Source: Brevibacillus_H sp041920465
GTDB taxonomy: Bacteria > Bacillota > Bacilli > Brevibacillales > Brevibacillaceae
Reading direction: 5' to 3'
DNA length: 64,000 nucleotides
NCBI GenBank assembly: GCA_041920465.1
Contig: JBHGXW010000026.1
Coordinates: forward strand, 5,234 to 69,233
Part shown: positions 17,987 to 26,649 of the stretch, in pieces
How the letters are laid out: each line of letters begins with the position of its first letter
How positions within the stretch are numbered: position 1 is the first letter of the stretch
Position numbers and translations under genes: made by a program
The notes under the pieces: generated by a model
Seen by the model: only the letters and a program-made list of their open reading frames with translations
Database searches by the model: none
What the model was told of the DNA's origin: nothing

Positions 17987-19171
17987 CAGTGCTTGCGCCA
18001 AATCATGAATAATATCTTCCACATCCTCTATGCCGACGGACAATCGGATTAATCCGTCGGTAATTCCCATCTTTTCGCGCTCCTCTTTGGGCACGACGGA
18101 GTGAGTCATGGAAGCGGGATGCTGGATCAGGGAATCGACATCGCCCAGGCTGACGGCACGTTTGCAGAGGGATACCCGATTCATCATGCGGATCGCTGCT
18201 TCCATCCCGCCTTTCAGTTCGAAGCTGATAATTCCGCCAAATCCATCCATTTGCCGTTTTGCCAGTTCGTGCTGGGCGAAGCTGGGCAGTCCTGGGTAGT
18301 AGACGTGCGCCACTTTGGAATGCTGCTCAAGGAATTCAGCCACTTGCTGGGCGTTGGCACAGTGTCGGTCGAGTCGGACAGCAAGTGTTTTGAGGCCGCG
18401 AATCAACAGATAGGCGTCAAACGGAGAGAGGATTCCTCCGATGTCCTTCTGTGTCGTCAGGCGCATCTCGTCAATCTTTTCCTTTGGACCGACCGCGATG
18501 CCCGCGATAACATCTCCATGGCCGCCAATATATTTGGTCGCGCTGTGAATGACGAAATCACAGCCATGCTCAATCGGGCGCTGCAAATAAGGAGAGAGGA
18601 ACGTGTTGTCTACGACAGTGTAAGCACCTGCCTGTTTGGCGTACTTCGCTGCCAATGACAGATCGACCAGCTCCATCGTCGGATTAATCGGTGTTTCCAC
18701 GTAAATGACTCGCGTCCGCGGATTTATCGCCTCCGCCAAAGCTTTTTCATTGCTCATGTCACATAAGGTATAGGAGACGTTGAAGCGCTCTTGTAAAAGA
18801 TTGAGAAACCCGTACGTGCAGCCGTACAACCCTTTGGAGCAGAGGATGTGGTCTCCTGTTCTCACCAGACCCAATATGACTGCCGAAACGGCTGCCATGC
18901 CCGAGGCAAAGGCCAAGCCAGCCTCTGCTTTCTCCAGTGCGGCAACTTTTTGTTCCAGCACGGATACGGTCGGATTGCCCAGCCGGGAGTAGATATAACC
19001 TCCGTCTTCCCCGGCAAAGCGGCGAGCCCCTTCTTCTACAGAGGGGAAAACAAAGGTAGAGGTCTGATAAATCGGCGTTGCCAAAGCCCCTGTATGCGGA
19101 TCTAGCGTCATTCCGGCATGAATGGCCATCGTCCCCAATCCCCAGTTGCGTTCTTGTTTGGTTTGCTGCAT
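17975..19171 (-). CDS. Methionine gamma-lyase (Cys/Met metabolism PLP enzyme)
   Basis: A 398-residue PLP enzyme. The PLP lysine is Lys213 in HSATKYIGGHGD. Cys118 in KGLYGCTYGFL matches the cysteine that marks methionine gamma-lyases (Cys116 of the 398-residue Pseudomonas enzyme); cystathionine synthases and lyases usually lack it. The reaction would split methionine into methanethiol, 2-oxobutyrate and ammonia. The ATG at 19171 is preceded by AGAGGTGA; 13 upstream codons lack a site. Cystathionine gamma-lyase activity cannot be excluded from sequence. Confidence 0.82.
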   Translation of the reverse strand: MQQTKQERNWGLGTMAIHAGMTLDPHTGALATPIYQTSTFVFPSVEEGARRFAGEDGGYIYSRLGNPTVSVLEQKVAALEKAEAGLAFASGMAAVSAVILGLVRTGDHILCSKGLYGCTYGFLNLLQERFNVSYTLCDMSNEKALAEAINPRTRVIYVETPINPTMELVDLSLAAKYAKQAGAYTVVDNTFLSPYLQRPIEHGCDFVIHSATKYIGGHGDVIAGIAVGPKEKIDEMRLTTQKDIGGILSPFDAYLLIRGLKTLAVRLDRHCANAQQVAEFLEQHSKVAHVYYPGLPSFAQHELAKRQMDGFGGIISFELKGGMEAAIRMMNRVSLCKRAVSLGDVDSLIQHPASMTHSVVPKEEREKMGITDGLIRLSVGIEDVEDIIHDLAQALEEG

Positions 19172-19326
19172 GGCAGTCACCTCTGAACATGTATTTGTAA
19201 GCGCATACATGAAACCTTTATTCCATCTTATCCGAACAGAAGTGTTGCGGTAAATGGGTAAGTCTTTGGGATTGATGTTTTCCTCTTGGCACGATTTCGC
19301 ACCACAAGCAGCATGCGCGTTAAGGG

Positions 19327-19356
19327 TTTACAATTTTTGGAGATAGCTGGTATGGT
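19327..19356 (+). promoter_or_regulatory. Possible sigma-A promoter of the GNAT gene
   Basis: TTTACA (19327-19332), an 18-base spacer and TATGGT (19351-19356) lie 36 bases before the start codon. Confidence 0.4.
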
Positions 19357-19391
19357 AAAAAGAAAGAAATGGATCGATAAGGAGTTTACAG

Positions 19392-19874
19392 ATGGTGAAA
19401 GCAGAAATTCGTGAGGTAAATCAAGAGGATCGTGAATGGATGAGCAGGTTTCTCATCGAGCACTGGGGCAGTACCCAGATGGTTTACCGTTTAGGCGTAC
19501 GCCAATGTGATCAGTTGCCTGCCTTTGCCGCTTTTTACAAAGGGAAGCCGGTCGGACTGGTTACATACAATCTGGATCAAACGGAATGTGAAATCGTCTC
19601 GCTCGACAGCCTGATCGAGGGACATGGCATCGGTTCAAGCTTGCTGCAAGCGGTGGAGGATGCGGCCAAAGCTCAAGGCTGCAAAAGAATCTGGCTGATT
19701 ACCACCAATGATAACCTGCATGCCTTGCGCTTCTATCAAAAACGGCAATTCGAGCTTGTAACCATATATCGCCATGCAGTTGAGAAGGCACGGCAGATCA
19801 AGCCGCAGATTCCCCTGATTGGCAATGACGGGATACCCATCCGGGATGAGATTGAATTAGAAAAAAATATTTGA
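19392..19874 (+). CDS. GNAT family N-acetyltransferase
   Basis: A 160-residue acetyltransferase of unknown substrate. The acetyl-CoA pyrophosphate loop is GHGIGSSLLQAVEDAA (motif A, about residues 77-92), and the following IWLITTNDNLHALRFYQKRQFELV is the usual motif B. AAGGAG lies nine bases before the ATG. It is probably monocistronic or joined with the following DinB gene (92-base gap). Confidence 0.88.
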   Translation: MVKAEIREVNQEDREWMSRFLIEHWGSTQMVYRLGVRQCDQLPAFAAFYKGKPVGLVTYNLDQTECEIVSLDSLIEGHGIGSSLLQAVEDAAKAQGCKRIWLITTNDNLHALRFYQKRQFELVTIYRHAVEKARQIKPQIPLIGNDGIPIRDEIELEKNI

Positions 19875-19966
19875 TCGAAAGCAGTCTTATGTAAAAATTT
19901 AGCAGGAATTCAATCCTTGAGAAGCGAATTGATAAGTCAGCTTAGCATGTTAAAGGAGGAATCAAG

Positions 19967-20470
19967 ATGTTTTTGACAATTGAAGGTTTTAAAAAAGCAT
20001 GGAATTATGAAGCGAATGCGACACAGCGGATGTTGGACGCCCTTACGGATGAATCGTTGAAACAGGAAGTATCGCCAGAGGATCGTACACTCGGAAGAAT
20101 TGCCTGGCATATCGTGACGGCCATTCACGAAATGATGAGCAGAACCGGACTCACTTTTGAGGCTCCTGAGCATGATGCGCCTGTTCCTGCTACAGCCCAA
20201 GAGATTGCTGACTGCTACCGTCAAGTAAACGCTGCATTGCTTCAGGCAATTGATGCTCAGTGGACGGATGCCAGTCTGCAGGAAACCTGTAATATGTATG
20301 GAGAACAATGGGCAAATGGATTAACCCTCAACATCTTGATTTCGCATCAGATTCACCACCGCGGCCAAATGACCGTTCTGATGCGCCAAGCAGGCTTGCG
20401 TGTCCCAGGTGTTTACGGGCCGGCAAGAGAAGAGTGGAGCTCCTACGGAATGGAAGCGCCTACTGTTTAA
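19967..20470 (+). CDS. DinB family protein
   Basis: A 167-residue four-helix bundle protein of the DinB/YfiT superfamily. The metal-binding histidine triad is present at His48 (AWHIV), His127 and His131 (SHQIHHRGQ). Members are metal-dependent hydrolases or thiol transferases, often damage-related; the reaction here is unknown. AAAGGAGG precedes the ATG. Confidence 0.85.
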   Translation: MFLTIEGFKKAWNYEANATQRMLDALTDESLKQEVSPEDRTLGRIAWHIVTAIHEMMSRTGLTFEAPEHDAPVPATAQEIADCYRQVNAALLQAIDAQWTDASLQETCNMYGEQWANGLTLNILISHQIHHRGQMTVLMRQAGLRVPGVYGPAREEWSSYGMEAPTV

Positions 20471-20500
20471 ATTGTGCAGGGAACTTTGAAGAAGACACTA

Positions 20501-20536
20501 CCCGGCTCTGCATTTCCTGCAGCCCGGTGGGTTTTC
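20501..20536 (+). terminator. Probable terminator after the DinB gene
   Basis: CCGG and CTGCA pair with TGCAG and CCGG with a small internal mismatch, followed by TGGGTTTTC. Confidence 0.45.
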
Positions 20537-20678
20537 TTAACAGAGACAATCTCGATCTGCGCTGCGGTGATGAAAAAGAAACCACAAGATTATGCGAGAA
20601 AAATGAGCTATAATGATAGCTTAGATAATAGCATCACATCCAGATAACAGCATCAAATCCAACAGGAGATAAACCTAA

Positions 20679-21779
20679 ATGAATAACCGATTACGAGAAT
20701 TTGATTTCGTCAGGGCATTTGCCGCCTTGTCGGTCATTGCCATACACGTAACAGCGGGATACGTGGCAACCAGCCAGCTGGGGTATGTTTGGAATCAGTT
20801 GATGCGGTATGCCGTTCCGCTGTTTGTCATGCTGTCCGGCTTTCTCTTGTTTTATGTCGATCTGGGGCGGGCGCCGCTCTCTTACTGGCAGTTTCTTCGG
20901 GTTCGATTCCAAAAAAACATTCTGCCGTACGCCTTGTGGACAGCGATCTACTTCCTCTATACAACGCGGCATGATTGGTCAGCCTGGCTGCATCACGACC
21001 CGATGACTCCGCTCTTTCTATTCACAAAACAGCTGGTAACCGGGACTGGCTATGTGCATCTGTATTTTCTGCTGATTATGGTTCAACTTTATATTCTGTA
21101 TCCATTCTTGAAGCGCTGGATGGAAAAACAGGCAGCATCACTTGCCATCAGCTCATTTCTGTTGACGCTAATCGCACAGACATTGATCTATTTGCATCAG
21201 ATTCACGTTCTGGTTTTGCCTAGTCTCGGTATTCCATACGTCAGTTTGTTCCCGATTTGGCTCTTTTATTTCACCTTTGGGATGCTGGCGGCACAGAAAA
21301 AGGCAAGCTGGGAAAAAGCGCTTAAGGGAAAAGATCTCCAGCTTGCCGTCATTTGGTTGGTGAGTTTCGGATTGCTTTTGGTGGACAGCAAAGTGACCAA
21401 GACGTTTGCCTCATCCATCAAGCCGTCCGTGATGCTCTACTGTTTTACCAGCTTTTTTTTGTTTTATACCATCGCTTTGCGCATGAAAGAAACGAAGGGG
21501 CGGGTGGGTCAAGCGCTGGAATGGCTGGCTGCCAACTCGTTTATGATTTTTCTGTTGCATCCGCTCTTTATCAGTCTCATGTTGAGTGCGACCCAAAAGC
21601 TTGGTCTGTCTGCCCTGTGGAAGGGAGCGGGCGGCATGCTGACGCTTTATCTGATCACAACCCTTGTGACCGTCTTGTTCACGCACTTGCTTCGATTCGT
21701 GCCTTATATCGAATGGTTGGGCGGGGTTGCTGCCAGGAAGCGGAAGACTAAGCCAAAACAGGTACCGCTTGCCGGTTGA
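20679..21779 (+). CDS. Acyltransferase family 3 membrane protein
   Basis: A 366-residue polytopic protein with about ten membrane helices. The start REFDFVRAFAALSVIAIHVTAGY contains the conserved His of the OafA/YrhL acyltransferase_3 fold, and RYAVPLFVMLSGFLLF is the second family signature. Such proteins move acetyl or other acyl groups across the membrane to surface polysaccharides. AGGAG lies 9-10 bases before the ATG. The location among glycan genes fits modification of the envelope polymer (inference). Confidence 0.87.
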   Translation: MNNRLREFDFVRAFAALSVIAIHVTAGYVATSQLGYVWNQLMRYAVPLFVMLSGFLLFYVDLGRAPLSYWQFLRVRFQKNILPYALWTAIYFLYTTRHDWSAWLHHDPMTPLFLFTKQLVTGTGYVHLYFLLIMVQLYILYPFLKRWMEKQAASLAISSFLLTLIAQTLIYLHQIHVLVLPSLGIPYVSLFPIWLFYFTFGMLAAQKKASWEKALKGKDLQLAVIWLVSFGLLLVDSKVTKTFASSIKPSVMLYCFTSFFLFYTIALRMKETKGRVGQALEWLAANSFMIFLLHPLFISLMLSATQKLGLSALWKGAGGMLTLYLITTLVTVLFTHLLRFVPYIEWLGGVAARKRKTKPKQVPLAG

Positions 21780-21781
21780 AC

Positions 21782-22579
21782 TTACTTTGTCTCGAAGACG
21801 AAGCGATTGATTGCCGTTGCGACTCCGTCAGCATCATTTTGACAGGTGACGAAGTCTGCAGCGGCTTTTACTTGTTCCGGCGCCCATCCCATCGCAACTC
21901 CGGTGCCCGCCCAGGAGATCATCGAAATGTCGTTTGCGCTGTCCCCAATCGCCAGCACCTCGCTTTGCTCAATCCCAAGCTGTTCACATACCCAGGCGAT
22001 TCCGTTTGCTTTGTTTGCCTCGGGGTGAATAATCATCATCTCCGGAATGCCGTCTTGATATAAGAGGGTGTGGACGGCGTAGTCTGGGTGGCTCTTATCC
22101 AGCAATTTCTGAAGTATGCTGACTTCGCGTTCTCCTTTCACGAACAGCTGAGTGGGAGGAACGGATAAACCGGACGAAAGCTTGTGATCGACAAAATCAA
22201 TGCCCGGGCGAATTTTGGCTTCCCAATCAGGGCGAACCAGATTGAAGAGATTTTTGTCAGGCAGGGAGCAAATCATCATGAAGTCATGCTCATCGGCAAT
22301 CCGTAAAATCTCCTTTGCGATGTTTAGCGGGATTGTCCAACTTTTGATGCAAGACTCGTGGCGGTCGTAGATTTTGGTTCCAGAGCCGCATACAGCCAAG
22401 CTTTGCAAGTTAAGCTCTCGATAAAAGCTCCTTGTTCCAAACCATCCACGCGCAGTTGCCAGCACCACTTCAACGCCGTGCTGTCTGGCTTTTTGCACCG
22501 CTTGGTAGTTCTTGGGGGAAATCGTCAAATCCTTGCCAAGGAGCGTGTCATCCAGGTCAAGCGCAATTAAGCGAATCAT
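21782..22579 (-). CDS. Cof-type HAD-IIB family phosphatase
   Basis: A 265-residue haloacid dehalogenase superfamily hydrolase. Motif I is LIALDLDDTLL with the nucleophile and acid aspartates (Asp8, Asp10), followed by a C2-type cap domain and the C-terminal motif IV AIGDSANDISMI. Such enzymes dephosphorylate sugar phosphates or nucleotides; the substrate is not predictable. The ATG at 22579 has AAGGAG upstream; 26 more codons of open frame are not supported. It converges with the acyltransferase gene, two bases apart. Confidence 0.9.
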   Translation of the reverse strand: MIRLIALDLDDTLLGKDLTISPKNYQAVQKARQHGVEVVLATARGWFGTRSFYRELNLQSLAVCGSGTKIYDRHESCIKSWTIPLNIAKEILRIADEHDFMMICSLPDKNLFNLVRPDWEAKIRPGIDFVDHKLSSGLSVPPTQLFVKGEREVSILQKLLDKSHPDYAVHTLLYQDGIPEMMIIHPEANKANGIAWVCEQLGIEQSEVLAIGDSANDISMISWAGTGVAMGWAPEQVKAAADFVTCQNDADGVATAINRFVFETK

Positions 22580-22631
22580 CTTCTTCTCCTTCCGATAGTA
22601 AGTAGCATAAGCCAAACAATAGGTTAACGGG

Positions 22632-22679
22632 AAAAGGACTGTGCCGGCAGGGAACAAGCCACGGATGCACAGTCCTTTT
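22632..22679 (-). terminator. Long hairpin after the lipoprotein gene
   Basis: A perfect 13-bp stem (22632-22644 with 22667-22679) with a 22-base loop lies about 60 bases beyond the lipoprotein stop codon. On the minus strand it ends in TTTT. Confidence 0.6.
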
Positions 22680-22693
22680 GTTGTTTTTTGCTG

Positions 22694-22732
22694 TGGGGCC
22701 CCGCTCGGCGGAACGATAGTTATAGCCGAGTG
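22694..22732. repeat. GC-rich hairpin repeat, distant relative of copies A and B
   Basis: GGGGCCCCGC is followed by GCGGAACGATAG and a closing CTCGGC/GCCGAG inverted repeat. It resembles copy A (GGGGCCCCGC ... GCGCAACGTAG) but with several changes, and lies between a gene end and its terminator. Confidence 0.4.
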
Positions 22733-22737
22733 GGTTA

Positions 22738-23550
22738 TTACTCCAGCAAATACTTCTGTACTTCATCAAGCTCGGTCAGCTTGATTCCCGGGTCATTGTA
22801 CTTGAAGAAGCGGTACATCACTTCCTGATCCATGAAACCGGCTCCCGGAATCGGCAGGATAATCCAGGTTTGATACTGGTGAATCAAGCGATCCGCAGGG
22901 TCTTTGCCGATCCAGAAGGTCATTTTGATCGTGGACTCCTTCAAGACTTGCCGCAGGTCAGGCCGGTTGGCCAGCTCTTTTTTGAACGGAGCAAACAGGT
23001 CGCTGTTGTTTTTGGCCAGCCATTCCTCTCCGCTGATCTTGATTTGGAACGGAACGCACATCGTACCCAGCACTTTCTCTTCTTCCAGCTGCACGGCTTT
23101 ATCGAGGAACGGCAGCCACTCCTCATAACCTTGCATGACGTTGACCGGCAGCGGATTCTCTTTGGCCACCAGCCAGTTGTCCCCGATACGGATGAAGCGT
23201 TTATCTCCGCGAACGAGGTACTGATATTTTTGTGTGGCAATGGATCCGTTCACCAGATAGCCTTCCGGTTTGACTACCACCCCGTCAAACATGCTGGTGG
23301 TGGTGCGGGAGAGAATCGTGTTTTTGACGTATCCGTTGTACCAGAACTTTTGCGCGTTGGGATCGGTTTCTGCCCGTTTCAACGCATCGGCAAACCATGC
23401 CTTGCCCGATTCGGTTTGGGCAGCAGGTGTCTGTGTCTGCTCCGGTTTTTGCGCGTTGGCGAATTGTTTCACTCCTGATTGATAGGTGCATCCGCTTAAG
23501 AGGGCAGCGGCAGCAAGAACGAGTATGATACCTTGTCGCAGCTTACGCAT
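22738..23550 (-). CDS. Lipoprotein of unknown function
   Basis: A 270-residue lipoprotein: signal sequence with lipobox LLSGC (Cys21), then a Gln/Thr/Pro-rich linker (about 30-50), then a mixed domain (FWYNGYVKNTILSRTTTSMFDGVVVKPEGYLVNG). The domain pattern suggests a LolA/LppX-like or sporulation-lipoprotein fold, but I do not recognise the family. It overlaps the upstream FG-GAP gene by 8 bases, so the two are translationally coupled and likely act together on the outside of the membrane. GGAGG precedes the ATG. Confidence 0.85.
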   Translation of the reverse strand: MRKLRQGIILVLAAAALLSGCTYQSGVKQFANAQKPEQTQTPAAQTESGKAWFADALKRAETDPNAQKFWYNGYVKNTILSRTTTSMFDGVVVKPEGYLVNGSIATQKYQYLVRGDKRFIRIGDNWLVAKENPLPVNVMQGYEEWLPFLDKAVQLEEEKVLGTMCVPFQIKISGEEWLAKNNSDLFAPFKKELANRPDLRQVLKESTIKMTFWIGKDPADRLIHQYQTWIILPIPGAGFMDQEVMYRFFKYNDPGIKLTELDEVQKYLLE

Positions 23551-25189
23551 GTCTGAACCTCCTTACCACACCGTATCCCAATAAAGCGGCAAACAGGGCA
23601 ATGACAAGCGGCAGAACCGGGATGTGGTGGCGTTTGAATACGAGCAGACGGTGTGTGTTGAAAACTTCCCCTACAATTTCATTCTCGCCGTCTCCGTCAA
23701 TATCGCCAATTTGCACGTTAATCAGCGGCAGATAGATGCGCCAGGTCTGTTCCAAACCGTTCGGCGTGTACTGATAGCCTGTCAGATATCGCAGCCCGTG
23801 CTGGCTTACCCAGCTTTTCGCTTTGGCGATTATCTCCGGCTGCTCTCCGTCTCCGACCTTCGCAAAGTTGGAGAAGCGGAAGCTCTTGTCCACATCATCT
23901 TCGGAGTTTTCGCTTACCCACAAGATTTGCCAGTCGCCATTAGCCGCCGGTTTGAGAATGTAAGAAGGCGTATTGGCGATTAACAGTTCGTCCGCATTGT
24001 CATGGTCTATATCAGCGACGATCACTTCGCTCGTTGCCAGACCGTTAATCTGTTTGCGGTCCAGCTTGTACGCTTCGCTTGCATTGCCGTTTGCGTCAAC
24101 GGTAAGCACAGCCAGATGCTCACCCAGCACGATAAGCCCTTCCTGACCGCCCGCAAGCTTCATCGTACCAAGGATTTTGGTTGCATCGGTTGCTGTCTGG
24201 AACGGATGATTGTCATAACTTCCCGAGAGAACTCCGCCTTGAATCACAATGTTGGCAAACTTGCTCGGTTTATCAAAGCTTTGACGGCGATCCATCGCGC
24301 CATGGTATTGCCCCAGCAGGTGGTCAATATTTTGCATGTCCAACAGGAAGGCGCGATACGGCCCTGTTCCCGTCTGCATCATCGCTTCCGTATAAGGCTG
24401 GCGCTGCACGTTGGGAACAAGCTGGCCGTCCTTCATCATGTAGTAAGGAAAACCCGGATAGTCAATCGGCATTTGTTCCTTGATTTTGGCCAAATCTTCA
24501 GGAGAAACGGATGATACCGGCAGGCGCTCCATCTTGCCGTTGTTCCAGGAATAAATGTACATCGCCACCGGTTCTGCTTCCAACTTGAGCATTTTTTCGG
24601 CCAATTCTTTCTTCTCTTTGTCAGTCGTCGGCTTTTTTTCTTCCGGTTTGGGTAGTTCATCCCGATTGCCATACGTGATGATTTCCATTTTTCCATCGTG
24701 GTTCACATCGTACAGCGTGGTCGGGAAGTAATCCACCCAATCCCCTATGTAGAGGCGATCCGATTCCCATTTCACATAGAAGTGATTCAGGGCGGCCAGG
24801 TTGTCGCGGTTGAAGCTGAAGTTGACACCAACCGCCGCCAATACGAGGGCAAGAACGGCATTCCAGGCCAGTTTGCCGTAATATCTGGCAATCAAAGCGA
24901 TAACCAGAACGGCAAATCCGCCACCCAACAAAAGTGGGAGCAGGGCGTCTTTTTCTACCCGCACCAGGGAACGGTCCAAGAGAAGAAAACCAAGGCTGAA
25001 TACGACAACCTGCTTTCGTTCGCTCCGCCTGATCAGCAGGCTGGAGAGAAAAAGGACGGGAACGAAAATGAGTAAAGCGATCCACGATCCCTCCAGAAAA
25101 GCGATCTTCACAATCAAATGGTAAATCAGAAACAAGGCTAAGGCGTAAATCGCCCAGTAGATCGTTTGCATTTTGAATAGCTGGCGCAT
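23543..25189 (-). CDS. Membrane protein with extracellular FG-GAP/VCBS repeats
   Basis: A 548-residue protein with about five N-terminal membrane helices (roughly residues 8-125), a large outer domain, and one C-terminal helix (about 522-542). The outer domain has three calcium-loop FG-GAP signatures: DVNHDGKMEI, DIDHDNADEL and DIDGDGENEI, typical of integrin-like beta-propellers. A charged segment (LPKPEEKKPTTDKEKKELAEK) interrupts it. Function is unknown. It sits between a Wzy-like gene (43 bases upstream) and an overlapping lipoprotein gene, suggesting a role in surface polysaccharide handling. The start could also be GTG at 25198. Confidence 0.83.
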   Translation of the reverse strand: MRQLFKMQTIYWAIYALALFLIYHLIVKIAFLEGSWIALLIFVPVLFLSSLLIRRSERKQVVVFSLGFLLLDRSLVRVEKDALLPLLLGGGFAVLVIALIARYYGKLAWNAVLALVLAAVGVNFSFNRDNLAALNHFYVKWESDRLYIGDWVDYFPTTLYDVNHDGKMEIITYGNRDELPKPEEKKPTTDKEKKELAEKMLKLEAEPVAMYIYSWNNGKMERLPVSSVSPEDLAKIKEQMPIDYPGFPYYMMKDGQLVPNVQRQPYTEAMMQTGTGPYRAFLLDMQNIDHLLGQYHGAMDRRQSFDKPSKFANIVIQGGVLSGSYDNHPFQTATDATKILGTMKLAGGQEGLIVLGEHLAVLTVDANGNASEAYKLDRKQINGLATSEVIVADIDHDNADELLIANTPSYILKPAANGDWQILWVSENSEDDVDKSFRFSNFAKVGDGEQPEIIAKAKSWVSQHGLRYLTGYQYTPNGLEQTWRIYLPLINVQIGDIDGDGENEIVGEVFNTHRLLVFKRHHIPVLPLVIALFAALLGYGVVRRFRHA

Positions 25190-25232
25190 TGCATTCACCT
25201 TTTTCCTGTAAAGGATATAACTGTCTGAACGG

Positions 25233-26504
25233 TTAAACGTCTAATCTGTTTTGTGAGTTGGCGTCTTCGGCAAGCAGCCCCGCGACAAATCCGCCAATTA
25301 ACCAGAAGTAGATCAGCATAAACGGCACTTCGAAAATGTTCTCAACCAAATTGTGCAGCGACACGGCGAGCATGCCGCAAAAAATGCCTAGAGCAAGGAA
25401 GAAGTAGGGTGTACCTCTCCAACGTCTCACCAAAGACAAACAAAGCTTAAGAATCATCACAGCAAGTGTAACCAGCGCCCCGATGCCGAGCAAGCCGGTT
25501 TCGGCGATGGTTTTGAAGAAGTAGCTGTCTGTATAAATCGTGCCGAAGTGACGGGCGCCGACAGCACCGCCGTGATGGCCGAGCCCTGCGCCGAACAGCG
25601 GTTCCAGCCGCATCTCGTTATACGCTTTTGTCCAGCGGGCGATTCGTCCGTCCGAAGTGCTTTTCTCCAAATATTCGGCGGTGAACAGAGTGGTCAGGCG
25701 GTTTTTCACCGATCCGACCAAGGGAGTATTCTCAGGGGCAAACCAGAGTGCAACCAGCCCGATCATCCCTGCGATGAGCAGATAGACGGCAATTTTGCGG
25801 TTCCAGAGATAGCAGCCGTACAGCATCGCGGCGGCAAAGGCAAACCAGGCGCCGCGCGAGCCGGTCAAGAGCAAGGCGGCAATGATCGTCAGGGAGATTG
25901 CCACCCAGATGGCCCGTTCTTTGCCGGTTTTGCTTTTCAGCACCAAACCGAGAGCAATCGGCGCGGCAAACGCCATGTAGCTGCCCAGTACGTTAGGGCT
26001 TGTCACAATCGAGTAAATGCGGGTTTTCATGGTTTCACCTTCATTTACCCAGCCTTGGGAGGTTTGCACGCCTGACACCAACTGCATGATGCCGATGAAC
26101 GCGACGATGAAGCCGACGAAAACGAGCACTTTTACGAATTTGTCAAGGTCTTGCGGCTTTTTGATCAAGTAGAAGCCGATAAAAAAGGCAAGCACGTATT
26201 CATAAACCGCACGAAAACCTTCAACACTGGCGTCGAAGTTTTCCATGTCGCTCACCATCAGTCCCAATCCCAAAATGAAGAAAGCAGCCAATACATGCTT
26301 AATTCCCGGCATGGTTCGCTCTTTGCCCGTGAAGGCGACAAAGGTAAATCCGAGGAGAACCAACAGCACACCTTCGTCCCAGAAGGAAGAGATGACGGGA
26401 ATCGGCAGGAATTTGCGCAAAATAAAATCGATTACCGGATAAAACAAGAGTAAATAGAGCCAATTGGTAGAGTCGGCAGCAAGTGATAGTATCTTTTGTT
26501 TCAT
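25233..26504 (-). CDS. O-antigen ligase/polymerase family protein (Wzy_C)
   Basis: A 423-residue polytopic protein with about twelve membrane helices. The Wzy_C signatures are LLLTGSRGAWFAF and, after a large loop, EPLFGAGLGHHGG and TDSYFFKTIAETGLLGIGA. These enzymes join polysaccharide repeat units or transfer chains to an acceptor on the outer face of the membrane. GGGGGA precedes the ATG. It leads a three-gene minus-strand operon with the FG-GAP protein and lipoprotein, and is divergent from the MurJ-type flippase. Confidence 0.88.
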   Translation of the reverse strand: MKQKILSLAADSTNWLYLLLFYPVIDFILRKFLPIPVISSFWDEGVLLVLLGFTFVAFTGKERTMPGIKHVLAAFFILGLGLMVSDMENFDASVEGFRAVYEYVLAFFIGFYLIKKPQDLDKFVKVLVFVGFIVAFIGIMQLVSGVQTSQGWVNEGETMKTRIYSIVTSPNVLGSYMAFAAPIALGLVLKSKTGKERAIWVAISLTIIAALLLTGSRGAWFAFAAAMLYGCYLWNRKIAVYLLIAGMIGLVALWFAPENTPLVGSVKNRLTTLFTAEYLEKSTSDGRIARWTKAYNEMRLEPLFGAGLGHHGGAVGARHFGTIYTDSYFFKTIAETGLLGIGALVTLAVMILKLCLSLVRRWRGTPYFFLALGIFCGMLAVSLHNLVENIFEVPFMLIYFWLIGGFVAGLLAEDANSQNRLDV

Positions 26505-26542
26505 TGGAGACTCGTCCCCCTACAAGTATGTTGAACTTAACT

Positions 26543-26571
26543 ATTATACGGTATTGGTCAAGAGAAGAACA
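26543..26571 (-). promoter_or_regulatory. Possible promoter of the Wzy/FG-GAP operon
   Basis: On the minus strand a perfect TATAAT lies at 26548-26543. The -35 region (TTGTTC, 18 bases away) is weak. The site is about 40 bases before the Wzy-like start. Confidence 0.45.
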
Positions 26572-26649
26572 AGAAAAGCCTAAAAACTAGTCGATTCCTT
26601 GAAAATACTATATGATACAAATAGTTTTGCAAGATGGGAGATTACATGC

